64,000 nucleotides of DNA. It comes from Madurella fahalii. Its lineage: Eukaryota > Ascomycota > Sordariomycetes > Sordariales. The DNA lies in NCBI GenBank assembly GCA_029876055.1, contig CM056876.1:4526001-4590000 (forward strand), given 5' to 3'. Both the position numbers and the translations under genes were made by a program. The number at the start of each line of letters is the position of its first letter. Positions within the stretch are counted from its first letter, which is position 1. A model generated the notes under the pieces. The model was not told the origin of the DNA. It saw only the letters and a list, made by a program, of their open reading frames with translations, and made no database searches. Positions 24,678 to 38,252 of this stretch are shown in pieces.

Positions 24678-26206
24678 TTACGCCGAAACGGTTGTAGTCT
24701 TTTGCTCGGGTTTTTCCGCCTGGCCCACCACCTTCTCCGACACCTCATCCGTCGTCTTGTCGTCTGCAATCGACAGACCCTGGATCGCTTGGATTTCCAC
24801 TTCAGCCGAAATATTTGAGGAAGCAGCTGGTGCCGCCGTTTGGTCTGCATCAGCGGCGCTCGTAGCGGCAGGAGCCTCGGCTGGTTCAGCGGCAACCTTT
24901 GTTTCGGGCGCTACGGCTGCGGCTGCGGCGGGGGCAGGCTCCTCGTCCCGCGGGAACGCCACCGGAATCGTGCACACCCTCTCTCTCCTCTCTTTCCCGT
25001 CCTTGCTCCCCACAGCAAGGCACTCCAGCCTCTTCCCGTCATCGATCGGCCGCCAGTACGCGGGGCCCTCGGGAAAGTCGGTGTAGCCGTTCTCCCACGT
25101 CACGGCGTCCCTGATCTTGGGGTCCAAATTCGGCCTGTCGAAAAACTCAAACTCCAGCTCGCCCCCGTACGCCTTGGGAATATTCCGCGGCTCGATGAAC
25201 GCCTCCAACGTCGGCTTGACCTCACTCGGCGACAGGATGAAAATCTTGCTCACCGTGATCGGGTCGAACCAGCGCTTGATCCAGCCCCAGACGGTGCTGA
25301 AAAAGTACGGCGCCCCGATGATGAAGATGCGGTCTAGCGTCTCGGGGTAGTGCGCTGTGGCTAGCGTCGAGGCTGCCTGCATGTGCGCCTTGAGGTTCCA
25401 AAACATGCGCAGCGACACCTGCGACACATCGACAATGTTTGTGCTGAGCGTGATGGGCGTGCGCGCGTTGTCGCGGTCCGTCATCTCGGTGCAGAGCGGC
25501 TGCGCGAAGCGCGTCAGGTTCTCGTACAGCGCGAAGAGTCGTAGCAAGCGCTGCGGGGTCGAGCCGTCGGTCTGCGCCTTGCTGACGTTGGTCGACTCGG
25601 CGCTCTTCTCGTAGGCTGCGACCGTCTTGGAGTCGAGGTGGCGGATCTGGAAGAGGTAGATGGGGATACCTCTGTTTCGACGTTAGTTCACGGGGCAACG
25701 GGCGTTATTCCTCGGGGTGCTCTACTGACCTCCTATCCCGTCTCCCCGTCCATTGAGGATACTGCGCAGCGTCCCGTTGTTAGCGCAAGCCCTTAGAACC
25801 CGCACCCCACCGGATGCCTTACCAAACTCCGCGTCTTCTCATATGCATCGACATCGATCGTGTCGTACAGCAATTCGAGCTGGTTCGCCTTCCGCCACTC
25901 CTCGGTATCCTTGAATTGTTTGTAGGCATCCTGGACAACCCATTTCCGCGCGCGCAGGAACCGTCTACGCACGAACAGCGTCAGCGGTCTGGGCTACGGA
26001 TGGGAATAGCAGGGCGCTTACAGCAACGTCTGGTCGTCGTGCGACGGTTCTGGCGAGGACCGATACAGACCCTGTTCTTCTAGGTAAACCTTGAAATTCT
26101 GCAGCGCATTCTCCTCCTCAGTCGTCAGACAGCCCAGATGGCCGTGCGGATAGCCAATATCGTGGCCGCCCACGCTCATCACCCTTTCCGCTGCCGTCCC
26201 GCTCAT
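24678..26206 (-). CDS. CRAL-TRIO (Sec14-family) lipid-transfer protein
   Basis: Predicted 450 aa in four exons: 26206-26022, 25964-25823, 25761-25730, 25671-24678; introns 57-61 nt; total in frame. The N-terminal CRAL-TRIO-N part ends in LLRFLRARKW. The lipid-binding domain begins YPQWTGRRD-RRGIPIYLFQIRHLD and continues through TNIVDVSQVSLRMFWNLKAH, HYPETLDRIFIIGAPYFFS, FDPITVSKIFIL and FIEPRNIPKAYGGELEF, all hallmarks of Sec14 proteins. The tail from about residue 345 is Ala/Glu/Pro-rich and looks disordered. The family moves phosphatidylinositol or phosphatidylcholine between membranes and stimulates phosphoinositide synthesis at the Golgi or plasma membrane. Ordinary codon use; housekeeping neighbourhood. 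Confidence 0.93.
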
Positions 26207-26791
26207 CGTGGGCTCGCTTCCTCTGCCGAGCGGGGAGCCAAGCTGTTAAAATGCGGGGGAATTAACAGAGAAAACAGCGGAAAAGTGAATAGAGTGGAAG
26301 GATTAATTATGCTCGCTGGGTATGTACACGAAGCGGCAGCTAGAAAACGTATCTTGGCTGGCCGTAGTCACCAATTTTTACCCATGCCGCGAAGCTTATC
26401 ACTTTAACTCAGTTCGGCGACCGCGATCGCAGTCCGGGGACATTCTATCTCCGAGCCTCCCGAAATGAGAGCCAAGGTTCCACTCAATCCTTTGACGCTG
26501 TTTGGTCCGTTTTAATAGGTTAGCGCCAGATCTGCGATTCGTCTAGGGCACAGTTCGGTTACACAATCCTACCCCAAGCTGTGCCATTGCCCTGGAACCT
26601 CCAAAGTATTCTAATACGCCGGCTACTGTTCAGCCTCAATGGAGAGGTTACCGAAACGTGCTCAACAAAGATAACAATTCATTCCGCCCCCCCACACAGA
26701 GCTTTTCTCTTTGCTCCCTCCCAGAGATGGATAGATAGCTGCCCCCCAAGACGCCCGTAATCACACTTGTTCCCCATCCATTGCGGAAGAG
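26207..26791. other. Promoter of Sec14-like gene and 3' end of coatomer gene
   Basis: No open frame with support. A C-run (CCCCCCCACACAGAG) lies at about 26687-26702 just past the coatomer stop. Confidence 0.45.
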
Positions 26792-29700
26792 CTACTCCTC
26801 GTCCCCGCTTTCCTCCTCATCCTCTTCGGCCTCCTCTTCGGTCTCCTCACCGTTCGCCTCCGCCGGACCCTCCTTCTCCAGCCTCAGCCACTCCTCCCAC
26901 TCAGGGAACAGTTCCTCATCCTCCCCGGGGACACCCAGCGACTTGGCAACCCGGCCCTTCTTGTTCTTCTCTAGGCTCTCCTTCCACTGGCTAACCAACC
27001 CAGCCGTCAGGCTTGGCATGTACGTCTGCGAGAATAACACCGCCTCGGCAAGGCGGCCCGTCTTGACCAGGATGTCAATACACCCGGGGACATCACCCAG
27101 CGACCACTTGCAGCTGAAAGCGACATTGTGCGCGCCTGCCTCCGACGCCTGCTCAGCCAACTTAGCCAAGCCTTCCCGGTTCGATGTAGAGCTGTACACC
27201 AGCAATAGGGAGCCCATATCCTTGGAGTTGACAAAGCACTCGGTTGCGAGGGGAACATCCCAGGCCGCGAGGCAGGCGTCGCCCAGCGTCTTCCATTTGT
27301 GATCCGAGTCTGCCTGCCTTGCTAGTTCCACGGCAATTTCCAGCTGGTTGAGCGAGAGCGCAAGGTCAAATTTGTGCTCCGGGTCGGTGGCAACTTCAAG
27401 CGCAAGTTCCTTGTGGCCCTGGCCCTCGAGGAACCTTGCAATCTTGTTCAGCTGATCCTGCGGGATGCTGGGGAGAAGCTCAGCGGCCGTCTCCATGTCC
27501 TCCCGGAGGACCAATGTCTGATACTCCAGGACCGGGAGAGACAGCGCAAATGACGTGACCGAGAGGTCCTTATCGGTCAGATAAACTCGGCTGTCGCGCT
27601 GGAGGTAACCGAGGATGTACATGGGCTTGTCAAAATGCGCCACCGTATACGTCTGGTCGCCCACCAAGTAGTTCAGCCGGTTGGTGCCGTTGGTGTAGAT
27701 CAGCACATCTCCGAGCCACTCCGCCGACCGGATGCTACAATTCAAGTTAGCATAATCTGATGTATCCGCCAGGCCTGGGTAGCACCTACGTCTCGTTAAT
27801 ATCAGTGACCACGTCAAATGCGGCCTCAACGCCGTCATCCTCCACCTGGCCGGCATGCACCGCCTCGTTGTAGGCATCCCGCGAAAACCTCAGCACGTAG
27901 AAGGTGTCCTCACACGCGAGCGCTACCAGCTCGCCGCTCTCGCTCCAGTACACCTGCTTAGGCTCCACCTCGATGCGACGTACAAGGCCGCCTGTTTGCC
28001 AGTCGTAGAAAGAAACACCTCCTTGGCCCTTGACACCAAGAAGCACGCCCCCGGTGAGTCCGTCCGCCGCAAAGGGGACGTCAAGTCCACCCTTCTTCTC
28101 CTGGAAGTTCTTGAAGACCTTGATGCTCGTCGCCGATTCGCGAATGGCAAAGTCGTTCGAGTTGTCCTTGGATGCCCAGACGAAATCGAGCGCCTGGCCG
28201 AAGGCCTTGTTGCGCCACGCGAGCGCAGTGTAGATGATGTACTCCCCATCGCCACAGATAGCCGCGAAGCGTCCATTGGGGGAATGAATGAGTGTCTGCG
28301 GATACACCTCGGCAGTGCCTAGCTCCTTGGTGGTCAGGGTGATCGGCTCGTTATCCTTGGTCGACTCGCCGCCTTTGATGACGGCAGATACAACCTCGTT
28401 GTGCCGAGCCCAGATAATCTTCCCGGAGCCGTCCATCGACACGGCGGGTTCCTCACGGCCCAACTTAATGACGACCGAGCCATCGTCGAAGCCCACCGCA
28501 ATGCCCTGCTTCCCCTTCTGGTACGCCACGCACCACGCCCGCTCCAGCCCATAGTTTAAGGATTGCTCAAAGCGGTAGGTGTTGGCGTTCCATATCCTCA
28601 CGGTACCCTAAAAGGGCATGGTTAGCCTCCAGGCCAGCCAAAACAGTTGCAAGAGGAAGGCATACATCTTCGGATCCGGAAATGATAATCGGCAGTTCCG
28701 GGTGATAGCACGCAAAGGACACGTTGTTTGTATGGCCTTCTAGCGTTGCAATTAGACTCTTGGTTGTGTAGTCCCACACTTTTACTGTGCGCTAAACGAG
28801 ATGTGTCAGCCAAAAGCGTAGAAGTCCGCTGAACAGATTTCCTTACGTCGTCCGAGGTGGTCAGCAGGTAGGGTTTGTCGCTGTGCGGATAGTAGTCCAC
28901 GTGGTTGACGCCCTTGGTCTCGTGCGCTTCCAACTGGAAGTTTGGTGTCGAGGATCCCAAGCTCCAAATTTTGACTACCGGGAGTTAGATTGGTCGGATC
29001 GCTCACGGGTAAAATCGTTGCATACCTGTCCTGTCCAAACAGGCGGAGGCGAAGGTATTTGTGTCCTTAGGGTTGATCGCAAGGGACATGACATAGTCTA
29101 ATCCGATCGGTTAGCATTGCAGCATTCCGGGGAAACCCATTCATCCAATGGCATAAATATCATACGCGAGTTGCCCTCAAACACCCTGACATTCTTCCAC
29201 CCTTTCTCCCAATCCCACAGCTTGATGGTCATGTCATCGCTGGCGGTAAGAACGAAGGGCTGTGTTGGGTGGACGACGATGGCCCGGATATAATCGGGAT
29301 GAGCCTCGAAGGATGTAATCTTCTCACTCGTGTTGTAGTTGTAGACTCGGATTTGGCTGTGTCCGGCATGTCAGCCCCCAACTCCCCGTCATCTAATGCG
29401 GACGCCCGAAAAGGATTCACGCACAAATCATCCGACCCGCAGACAATCCAGTTCTTCCGCGCAATGAACCGACCGGCGCGAACGGGGACGTCGGTGAGCT
29501 CGAAGGTCTTGACAATTTGCTGCGTCTCGTACGACCAGATGTAGACATGGCCGCTGTAAAGGGTGGCTGTTGAGAATCGGCGTTAGAACTTGGGCGGCTA
29601 GTTCTCGGGGCACCAGCAAAAACGTACTCAAAATCCATGGCTCGGTCGGGTGGAAATCGATCCCTTTGACTCGCTGTTGGGACACGAGTGTTAGCGAACG

Positions 29701-29983
29701 CGCTCGTATTAATCCTGGGAGCGACAGGACATACCTCTGAGCGAGCAAAAAGCTGGCGCTGTAGATTGAGGAACATGTTAGCATTTACATCGGCAAAGAA
29801 CGATGTCACAAGTTGCGGGGGACCCGAGTGAGCAAGTGCATAGTGATAAGAGGGAGAGAAGCCGAGCGCCTCGAGATCCGCAGTTACTACCAGAGTCGCC
29901 CTGAATTCGTGGCCAGATCCGTCGGCGGCACAACCCAGTCACCGAAGCAGGACCGTGCGACTAACCTTGACGTCCAGCCTCAT
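26792..29983 (-). CDS. SEC27: Coatomer subunit beta-prime (COPI)
   Basis: Predicted 835 aa in ten exons: 29983-29966, 29758-29735, 29673-29628, 29566-29425, 29356-29166, 29097-29026, 28974-28847, 28791-28666, 28607-27790, 27734-26792; total 2508 nt, in frame. The start MRLDVK-RQLFARSE-RVKGIDFHP is the family signature, split by a 207-nt first intron. WD40 repeats follow, for example GHVYIWSYETQ, DDMTIKLWDWEKGWKNVRVF, DRTVKIWSLGSS, DRTVKVWDYTTKSL and GTVRIWNANTYR. Then come the second propeller and the alpha-solenoid (NKIARFLEGQGHKELALEVA), and a Glu-rich end. Beta-prime COP is part of the COPI coat for Golgi-to-ER retrograde transport and binds KKXX cargo tails. The high intron density at the 5' end is normal for this gene. 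Confidence 0.96.
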
Positions 29984-30870
29984 CTTGGGCGACAACACAG
30001 CCGGAGATTTTACAACAGGAAGTTGGATGTTGCGGCTCGAGCTTCAGGAGCTTCGGCGGGGCGATGGACGGCCGAGGGCAACCGGTTGGCGAAACGGGCG
30101 GCGCTCAGCAATTGACGATCAGTTGTCTCCGGTCGCCTCCTGGGAGATATTGATACAGGGGACCGCCTGTCGAGCTCGCAAAAATGCTTCCTATCGGCGA
30201 AACGGGCGGGCGAAACCGTCGGCGGATGCGCAAAGATGCTGAACACGTATCTCAAGGCCTGGACGCTTTTCCTCAATTTCGCCAATGTGGTCAGTCCAGC
30301 TGCAAGTGGGTACTGAGTATTACGTAAGTCATTATTGCTGCCTTAGGACCAAAAATTGTGTGCACGGCCCCAACTCTTCTCGCCAAAAGTCCTGCGAGCG
30401 GGGGATTGAACCGACGATGGCTTCATCGCCCAACTCCCGTCGCTCGTCGCAAAATACCCCAACTTGAGGCAGCGATACCACGTCCACAACCACTCGACTC
30501 CAACACGCTACCTAGTGCAATCATATCTCGTGAGCGGACACGGCACTACCACCATCCTCCTACGATGAGCCAATCACACAGAAACCCAATGTCGCAAAAT
30601 CGTGGCATCTGTTAAAGTATGCAGTCTTTGACGTCTATCTAATGATGAAGGTAAACTGAAGTCCGAGGGATATGCCACCTGACCCCTCTCTAAAGAACCC
30701 GATCTTCTGCGCGTCGCGTTGTTATCCCAATGCTTGATCAAGGAAACACTGCCCAATATTGAACGCCATGTCCCATGCGCTCCGGTCCCAAGAATCAAAC
30801 ACACGTTTGTCCCGCTAGGCGTGGCTGCAACTCAGAAAAAGAAATCAGATGAACCCGACATGAAAAGATC
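29984..30870. other. Coatomer promoter and mannitol dehydrogenase 3' region
   Basis: About 890 bp with no supported gene. A tRNA-like GGTTCAATCC string (minus strand, about 30408) was examined and rejected. Nothing else recognised. Confidence 0.45.
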
Positions 30871-32138
30871 TCAATCCTCCTGCAGGTCGGACTGGACCCG
30901 CTGAACGATCTCGACCACCTTGGGGAAGAGCTTCTCGTTGGGCTGCAGCCCGCAGACCTGCTTGACAACGTCCTCGGGCTTGTTCTCCTCCATGATCTTG
31001 GCGAGCTCAAACGACTCGTCGTCGCCCTCGACCCTCTGGAAACGGAAGGCCATCTCGGCCGCGTCGAGCAGTGCGCCGCAGTCCTTACCGTGCTCGCACA
31101 GCTCGGCGGCGGGGCCGATGAAGCGCTCCTTTCGGGACAGCTTGCGCAGTGGGGCACGGCCCACCCGCTCGACGGCGTCCTCCAAATGGGGGTTGCTAAT
31201 GCGACGGACGATCTTCTCGACGTACGCCTGCTGCTCCTTGGGCGGGATGCCGTGCTTCTGCGTGATGAGGTTGGCCGTGTTCTCGAGCGCCTTTTTCACT
31301 TCTTCGTGGATTTCGCGGTCCTGCAGCGCATCATAGACGGTGCTCTTGCGGCGGTTGAAGCCGTGGTAGGCCGCCGTGGCGTGGCCAGTGTTGACCGTGT
31401 ACAGCTTGCGCTCGATGAACGGCTGCAGGTTCTCCACCCAGTTGATGCCATGGATATCGGGTGGCACATACTCCTTGAACGGCGTGCTTTCGACCACCCA
31501 CTCGTAAAACTTTTCGAGCTTGACATCCAGGCCGGCGTCGGGGTCCTGCGCAGGGACGATGCGGTCGATGGCAGAGTTGGCGAATGTGGCGCGCTTGTCG
31601 TAGTCGGCGAGCCGGTCCGGCGACGTGTTTTCCGGCGACTTGATGAACTCGGCAAGCGTATCCGTCGCGCCAATGGCGTTCTCGCAGGCAATTACGGCGA
31701 CCGGGCACAGCTCCGGCGACCGCTGATCGATACCCTTGGCAATGACGGGAGCGAGGAACTTGAGGATGTGGGGGCCGACGGAGCAGGTAACCAGGTCCGC
31801 CGTCGCGATTTCCCGGACAAGCTCAGCCTCGTTTGTCCTCGAGTTGATGGCTCGGTAATTTGTGATGATCGATTCCGTCGTCCCGTCGGCTCCGACCTCA
31901 ATCACCCGGTAGCTCTTCTGGGTGTTGAGCTTGTTCACTGTCTCGTCATTGACCTCGGCAAAGATGACCTCATAGCCGGAGTTGTGCAAGAAGCATGCAA
32001 CAAAACCACGACCTGCACGATTCGTCGATTGTCAGTTACCAGATCACATCGACAGCATGGGCCCAGCAGCCCCGAGCGTTACGTACCGATGTTGCCAGCA
32101 CCGAAGTGGACGGCTTTCTTGGGGCAATTCCTCTCCAT
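30871..32138 (-). CDS. mpdA: Mannitol-1-phosphate 5-dehydrogenase
   Basis: Predicted 397 aa in two exons (32138-32087, 32012-30871) around a 74-nt intron; 1194 nt, in frame. The start gives MERNCPKKAVHFGAGNIG followed by RGFVACFLHNSGYEVIFAEV, the Rossmann NAD-binding entry of the polyol dehydrogenase family. Other family motifs: TADLVTCSVGPHILKFLAPV, ACENAIGATDTLAEF, KLYTVNTGHATAAYHG (active-site region) and HLEDAVERVGRAPLRKL. The enzyme reversibly reduces fructose-6-phosphate to mannitol-1-phosphate with NADH in the cytosol, the entry to fungal mannitol, a carbon store and stress protectant. The length matches the family. C-rich STRE-like strings occur upstream but were not tested. Confidence 0.95.
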
Positions 32139-35100
32139 CCTGGGATGTTGTGTGGATATGACTTGAGAGGGTAGGTGAAGGGCGATCGAGGTGATCGACA
32201 ATTTGATACAGGGCAGTACGGCTCGGTGACGTCTGTCCTTCCAAGAGGATGGGATGAAGGAAGAGTGGGCGTGGGCGTTAATAAGGATGGGCGAGAGGTG
32301 CAAACCTGCTAAGCTGTGGATGATGGATGACGAACCAGAGGAGACGGGCTTGGAGAGAGACCGCCAGAGTGACGAGAAGCCATTTCCTTTATAAGCCGGA
32401 CAGTTGCGGAATGCAAGCTCTCTGGTTTTTTGTGGGTACCCGACGTGAGAAGCCTGTCTATCCCCTTGGTCGTGGGCCTGAGAACCGTCAACCACCTGCT
32501 GAAGTACGAGCACGATGATGGATCGTCAGTGGGTCCGAGGCCGCGCTTGGTGGCTTGTCGGTGCTAACGGAAGGACGGCTTGGTGCCCCACCACCTCTAA
32601 ACAAGGTCCCCACTTTGTTGTGACCACAGGCGGCGTTTGTTGCCGGTCGGTCAGAGGGCAACGGAAGCGGCCACAGTTCCGTTTTCCTTGTCTCATCCCT
32701 GGCAGGCCTTATGGATCGCTGACAGAGTGAAAACGAAACAGCTGCAGCAAAAAAAAGCGACCACGACCCGCGACCGACAGACCTGTCGCGGCTTTCTCGG
32801 CAGGCTGCAGGCGGGACGCGGCTGAACAATGCAAGCGACCTTGAAACCACAGCCAGGCCCGAACCGCTCTGGCGTCATGGCCTAACAAAAGGCTCAAAAA
32901 GTGGTTGCCCAGATGACGAGCCATCGACCTCATTAAAGACTGAGAAAGCCGGCTCCAATTTTGACGGGCATCGTGAGTGCTCCATTGGCTTCCGCCTCGC
33001 ATTCGGTGCCGCAGGACGTTGGCCTTTTGAGAGGCCTGCTCGCCGACCGGAACAATCTCTCCTCTGCTTCGCTGCATCTCATCATCATCTGCAGGTGAAG
33101 CTGCAGCCGATATTTTATTGTACCAGGGCGGTTTGGGGCAATATTCAGGGTGCAATTGAGGGGTTGCAGAGGAGATGCGTCAGGGCCCTGCACAATGGCA
33201 ATTGGCTCGGAAGTGAGGGGCTCTGCGGTGGGCTGCGGAATGCTCACGGCAGACCTTGGCAATGCCACTATGATTCCCACAAAGGCGAGCAATCGGACAA
33301 TGCTTTCAGACGCCAGCAGTTGAGCCTCAATATTTTCTACATAAGCTCAACCCACCATACGATCCCAGAGCCCCCGATGTCTTGAACTCTTGCGTACAAA
33401 CATTTCCACCGGTTGCGTGCTTTTGACTCCGACCATTCCGGCAGAAGCAGTGGCTTCGGGCAGTGACGGGACGGATCCGCATGTGGAGAACCGTCGATCC
33501 AGGGCCAAAGCAGCGCCAGTGACGTGAGGCACTTGACGATCGATGCCGGCTTTGCAAAGACTTATGGACGCAAGACCGCCGTCTCACCGGCCTGTCTGAC
33601 GATCTGCGCCGCCGTCCAGCCAACACTTGGCATTCCTGCTTGCGACCAAGCGGTCGCCTCACCGGCTGTCGACTGCCAAAGTTCCCCTAACGGACACCCC
33701 CCCTGGTTTTCCCTCCATCCCGATGGGCTAGCGTAAAGATTGCCAGTTGCTTGGCTTTCGTCATCGGCCAGGCTCAGCAACATTGAAGGACCCTTGTCTT
33801 CTGCCCCCCTTCCCCCCAACTCACAATCGTGACGGCGTCCCTCCAATTGCTGGGAAGGGTTGCGACAAGCAGGCCAAGCCACCAATGCGAGACCCTGATT
33901 CAGGGTCCACGGTAGAGGCGGACCCCACTATGACGACACTGGGATACGCTATCGATACGTTGCACCTTCGCCCCGTTGCACTGAAACAGGGTGTAATTAT
34001 GTAATCGGGATTTTACGGGTTGTTGGGTGCTCGCGTTCACCGTCCGAGGCAGGTGTCTTCTCGGAAAGTCCCAATGCCTTTGGATTGGCTTCTTTCTCAT
34101 GCACCATTACAGCAGGATCGTCTCCTTTTGTGGCAAGATGCGCGTTGTGGCGGTGGCCGTCACTGGCAGGACTAGGTCTGACGCGGCAGCCTGGCGGTGT
34201 TTCAGGCCACAAAAAATGTTTCTTCTATTTTCATCACCCGCACGTTCGCCTATCACCAGATGAGAGAGCCAGCGCACCAATAGGCATGCTTTCAGTAGCG
34301 ACAGATTTTTACCCTCCCATTCTAACGATTTTGCTCGACACCGCGTCGTTATACCGGCCAAGGACCCGCTGACGCTCCAGCACCGAGTGGATCCGGCACG
34401 CCGCCGACTCGGGTTCTGTCCCGTCCCGGCTTGCAACAGGTTCGGCCCGTTGTTAATCCATCATTTCGCCTCGGTTTTTTTACTACTCATCAAGCTGTAT
34501 GCGGTCAGCAAGGTTGAAGGACCGAGCGAGGTCTCCTGCCTTGTAACGGTGGGATATGAGCGAATTAGTCGACCCTGTTTTATATATGCGGTGCACATAC
34601 AAGCTGCTTCCCTATCTATCGTCGTCCCTCCGATCTTCTTGCATAAGCCGTCTCCAAACCGTGAGCTCTGATTTGAAGCCTTGTCTTGATTTGAGCCCGC
34701 ATGCTCGTACCCCGAATGCCCGACTAACCGCAGGCGAATGCTGCGCTCCGCCGCATTTTCCCGCCTGCGCGGCTTCCTTGCCCCGCCAAGTGGGTTTTCT
34801 GCTTCGCCTAGAAGCCAATCAATGGGATTCTATCTGAATTCCCATCCTACACGCAGTGCGAGCCAAGATTGGCGCCGGTGCCGGGAACTGATGATCTATT
34901 CCCAATACTCCTTGTTCTGCAGGAATTATCGCCTGATTTCCCTGCAGGACATGCCTGTTGCCGCCCGCCCCACCTTGTCACCTTGTGAGAGCGCCCCGGC
35001 CGGCATCGTAGCCTAAGCAACCAGAAAAATGTGGGTTGGGGGGGGTGCTCACGAGGGAAGAACTAGGCATCTGATGCCGTTTATTCGAGCAAGATTGGAC

Positions 35101-38100
35101 CCCAAGTATATAGCGCACTTTCTCGGAAGATCATGTCCACCTTCACATGCCCGTAAATGTGCCCTGAGTTCGCTGCAAATACCCTGATAAGGAGAGGCAC
35201 ATCGGCCAGTGTCACGCCGTTGGGGACCCGAGGTACCGATTCCTAGGATACACCCGACGGATCTCTTGCTACCGTGCCCAGCGATCCCTGGAAGACGGAC
35301 CGAAAGAGAATACCATCCCTGTCCGTACTGTTGTCAGCTTTTACCGCGCGTCTCTTGCTTCCAAGTTTCTCAACGCATCACATGCAGCCGGGGCCGGTTC
35401 CGCCCGACCTACACAGACGCCGGTCCCTGTTTGATCACCCTCCAGAGATCCGAAGCATACCGCTATCGTTTGCATTGAGTAAGGTCGATCTTTTCGCTCC
35501 TTGCGCTGATTTGCTTGTTACGTCTTGCCGGCTTAGTCTTACAGTTAGATGATGGCGGGCCATAATAACCGATGTCACACCAACTACCGTCGATGATAAT
35601 GAATTCCCGCTCTATAGTGCGGGCTATTCTTTGATTCCAGCCGTCTTCCTCGAGCTCATCGCACTAGAATTGACTACCTAGGCTCTCGCAAATTGGTCCA
35701 TCGTTTTGCGTGAAGTCTGAACAATGTTGAGAATAAGGTGCCCGCACTAGCAGGGAAGTCGAGAACCGAACCACATAGGCGGCGAGTCCTCTCAAGGGCC
35801 CCTGTGTCGATCGCAGATCACTCATCGGACAAGACAAGATCTCGAACAACAAGCGCCGACGGATCAAAGACCTGCCAATACATGCCGCTTTCAAAGTTTG
35901 GGAGTAAACAGTTGCGACTTGCAAGTTTTCAACCGCAGCGATTGATTCACATTAAGGCGGTCACATTCTTCTTACAAGTCGACATGTCCCACCACCCAGA
36001 TATGCCGGTCTCCTTTCTTTCTTATTTTCCCATATGGCCGCTGTCATGATTCCGATTTCCAATGTCTCGTGTCGCACGTGGGCGCGAAGAGTGAACAAGA
36101 AAAAGCCATGTGTTGCTGTGTGCATGTACCCCACGGCTGCCAGGTCACGCCGGGTGGATTGTGGGCGGTGATGGTGGGTAGGCAATATACACGGCCAAGG
36201 CCAAACGCGGTGGCAGGCCACGGTTGAAAGATGGGCAATTCTGCACGTTGCCGGCCTTTCTGCACTCGGAATCGGACTGGAGCGCTGGGCCGCTTGGACC
36301 CTACGTCGGCAGCTCGGTATGGGGGAGGCCTCAACGACGGTATCGCCCCGGCTCCGACGACGCAGCCAATGACGGCCCGCCCGAGTCCCCCTCACGGAGA
36401 CTGAACCCGGCTGCCAAGAGACCTTGGCCCGGCGCGGAGGTGGAGTCGGGATCCGCAGTACCGTTTTGCATCTTGATGTTGGTCCGTTTGGACGGATAAG
36501 ACGGCAATTTCTATTCTCGAGGGTGAGGTTGGTTTGCCAGGGGTAGGCCGCGACGTGAGTGGTCGGTAGCACTGCACAGGACCCTGCGCATGTGTGCCGC
36601 TGTGCGTGTGCGCCATTAGAACTTGATTGTTGGACGGGGACTAATAAGAGGAAAGTGGCAATTGTTGAGACCCTGTGGGCGGCCGAAAAGGGTCTAATGG
36701 ATAAGTCGGCAACGCAAGGCGGAGGTTGACATGAGTGCTGTGCACAAAACTGCAGCTCCTGAGAGCGGCGTTGCCTTTGCTAGAGCTGGAGGGCTCGTTT
36801 AGAGACTTCCATTGCACGCGCGCCGGGTGGGGGCAGGGGGTTACCGCTTGCCGTTCAACATATGGAGAATGCTCGAGTCAGCACGAACCATAGGCGGCCG
36901 TGTGAGGCTGGAGAGCAAGGATTTCAGAGGCTAAAGTTCGGAGAGGGATCGAGGGATGAACGAGAATCGGGTACCAACGCCATGGCGTTGGTCCTGGGAT
37001 GTGGATAATCCTACTGCCAAGATGGAAGAGGGGATCCTAGCAGCTCCTGAGCCGGGTATCCGAGGCATGGTTTCATGCTCCGATCAAAAAAGCCTTACAC
37101 TAGCTCAACCTCAAAAGCGAGTATCGATGGCCGGCCAAGCCGCACTGAACCAATTCGTAGCTCACTTCAGCGAACTGTGGGATCAACCTGCAGGTGAAGG
37201 CGACTCCTTGGCATTCACACCGAGCGCCAGTGTCCGTGGGCGCTGCTGGCGTGATCGCAACAAATTACACCTGCAAGTGTGATCCCGATACATCTCAGCT
37301 GTCCTTCAATAATGGTGCGATTGCTAGGTGGGGAAAATATGTTGGAATAGCAACATTGTCACCGAGAACCCTGCATCCACCTCGTATAACTTGGAACAAT
37401 TGCTCGTGTGACCTAGATACCGTAGGCAGCATCCATGTCACGTTAGAATCCAGCTCACAAGCCCCTCTCAGCACTCAGCCAACCGCCCACTATCCAACTC
37501 CTTCTGGGCTAGTAAATGCCTCGACCCATCATTTTTCTCATGCCTTATTACACCCGCCACTCTTCCTGTTCCAGATTCCCCATACTCTTTGCCGTCATGT
37601 AGCTTCATATACAAGCTAATTGTCACGATTTTTAACATGATTTCCTAGCAAAAGGTGAGCTTGTACCGCGCCGTTCCGATTCCCCATATATCTTCACCCT
37701 ACTACCAACGCCATCTTCCGGGGACAAATCCAAGGGCCCCTGGCCCGGCACAGCAATGTAACGTATCACTTCATCTGCCCACCATTGCTCGATCTTAGAA
37801 AATGGAGTTCTCAACGACGACAAATACGCTTCTTTAGACGAGCAAGTGCCGGAGCCAGTTTTCTGGAAGCAAGGCATGAAGGTATGTTTGACGGCTGAAA
37901 AGGGGTCACAGGCCCTGGGCTAATGGTGGCGTATGGACTCCGTTTATTAGTGGTGATTGTGAAGAGTAGGCTAAGACGTACACTTTCCAAGTCATCATTC
38001 CTCCTCAATTACACTATATGTTATGTTCCTTATAGGAATCAGTCACTTAGATTTGTTTGTTATAAGAAAATTCGATATTGGGTAGAGGAAGAACACATTG

Positions 38101-38252
38101 TACCAAGAAGTGTTCAGTTCATTTATATGTTTAGCTCCCTTATAATATACTTTATAAGTAGATTGCGTGAAATAGAGCGAATTCTAGCCCTGCGAGCCTC
38201 ATATGTTCGGCTTGGGGAAGTCTGAACGGAAATAGACATAGCCCTACTTTTC
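32139..38252. other. 6.1-kb stretch with no supported gene
   Basis: This includes the mannitol dehydrogenase promoter. Many short open frames occur on both strands (for example 35961-36572 minus, 36956-37282 plus) but none shows a domain, splice-linked continuation or signal sequence. Base composition is not RIP-like. A weak peptide similarity (RYIAVPGQG, 37632-37877 minus) recalls a DUF885 motif but stands alone. It may be regulatory DNA, a long non-coding RNA locus or decayed sequence. Confidence 0.4.

Noticed and set aside
30340..30480. Possible tRNA gene on the minus strand (GGTTCAATCC B-box-like string)
   Set aside because: The T-stem and acceptor stem do not pair and no proper A box or 7-base anticodon loop is found at tRNA spacing.
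35961..36572. 203-codon minus-strand open frame
   Set aside because: Arg/Pro/Thr-rich peptide typical of a chance frame in GC-rich DNA; no family similarity seen.
37632..37877. DUF885-like gene remnant (RYIAVPGQG)
   Set aside because: Only one short motif agrees and nothing around it supports the family.
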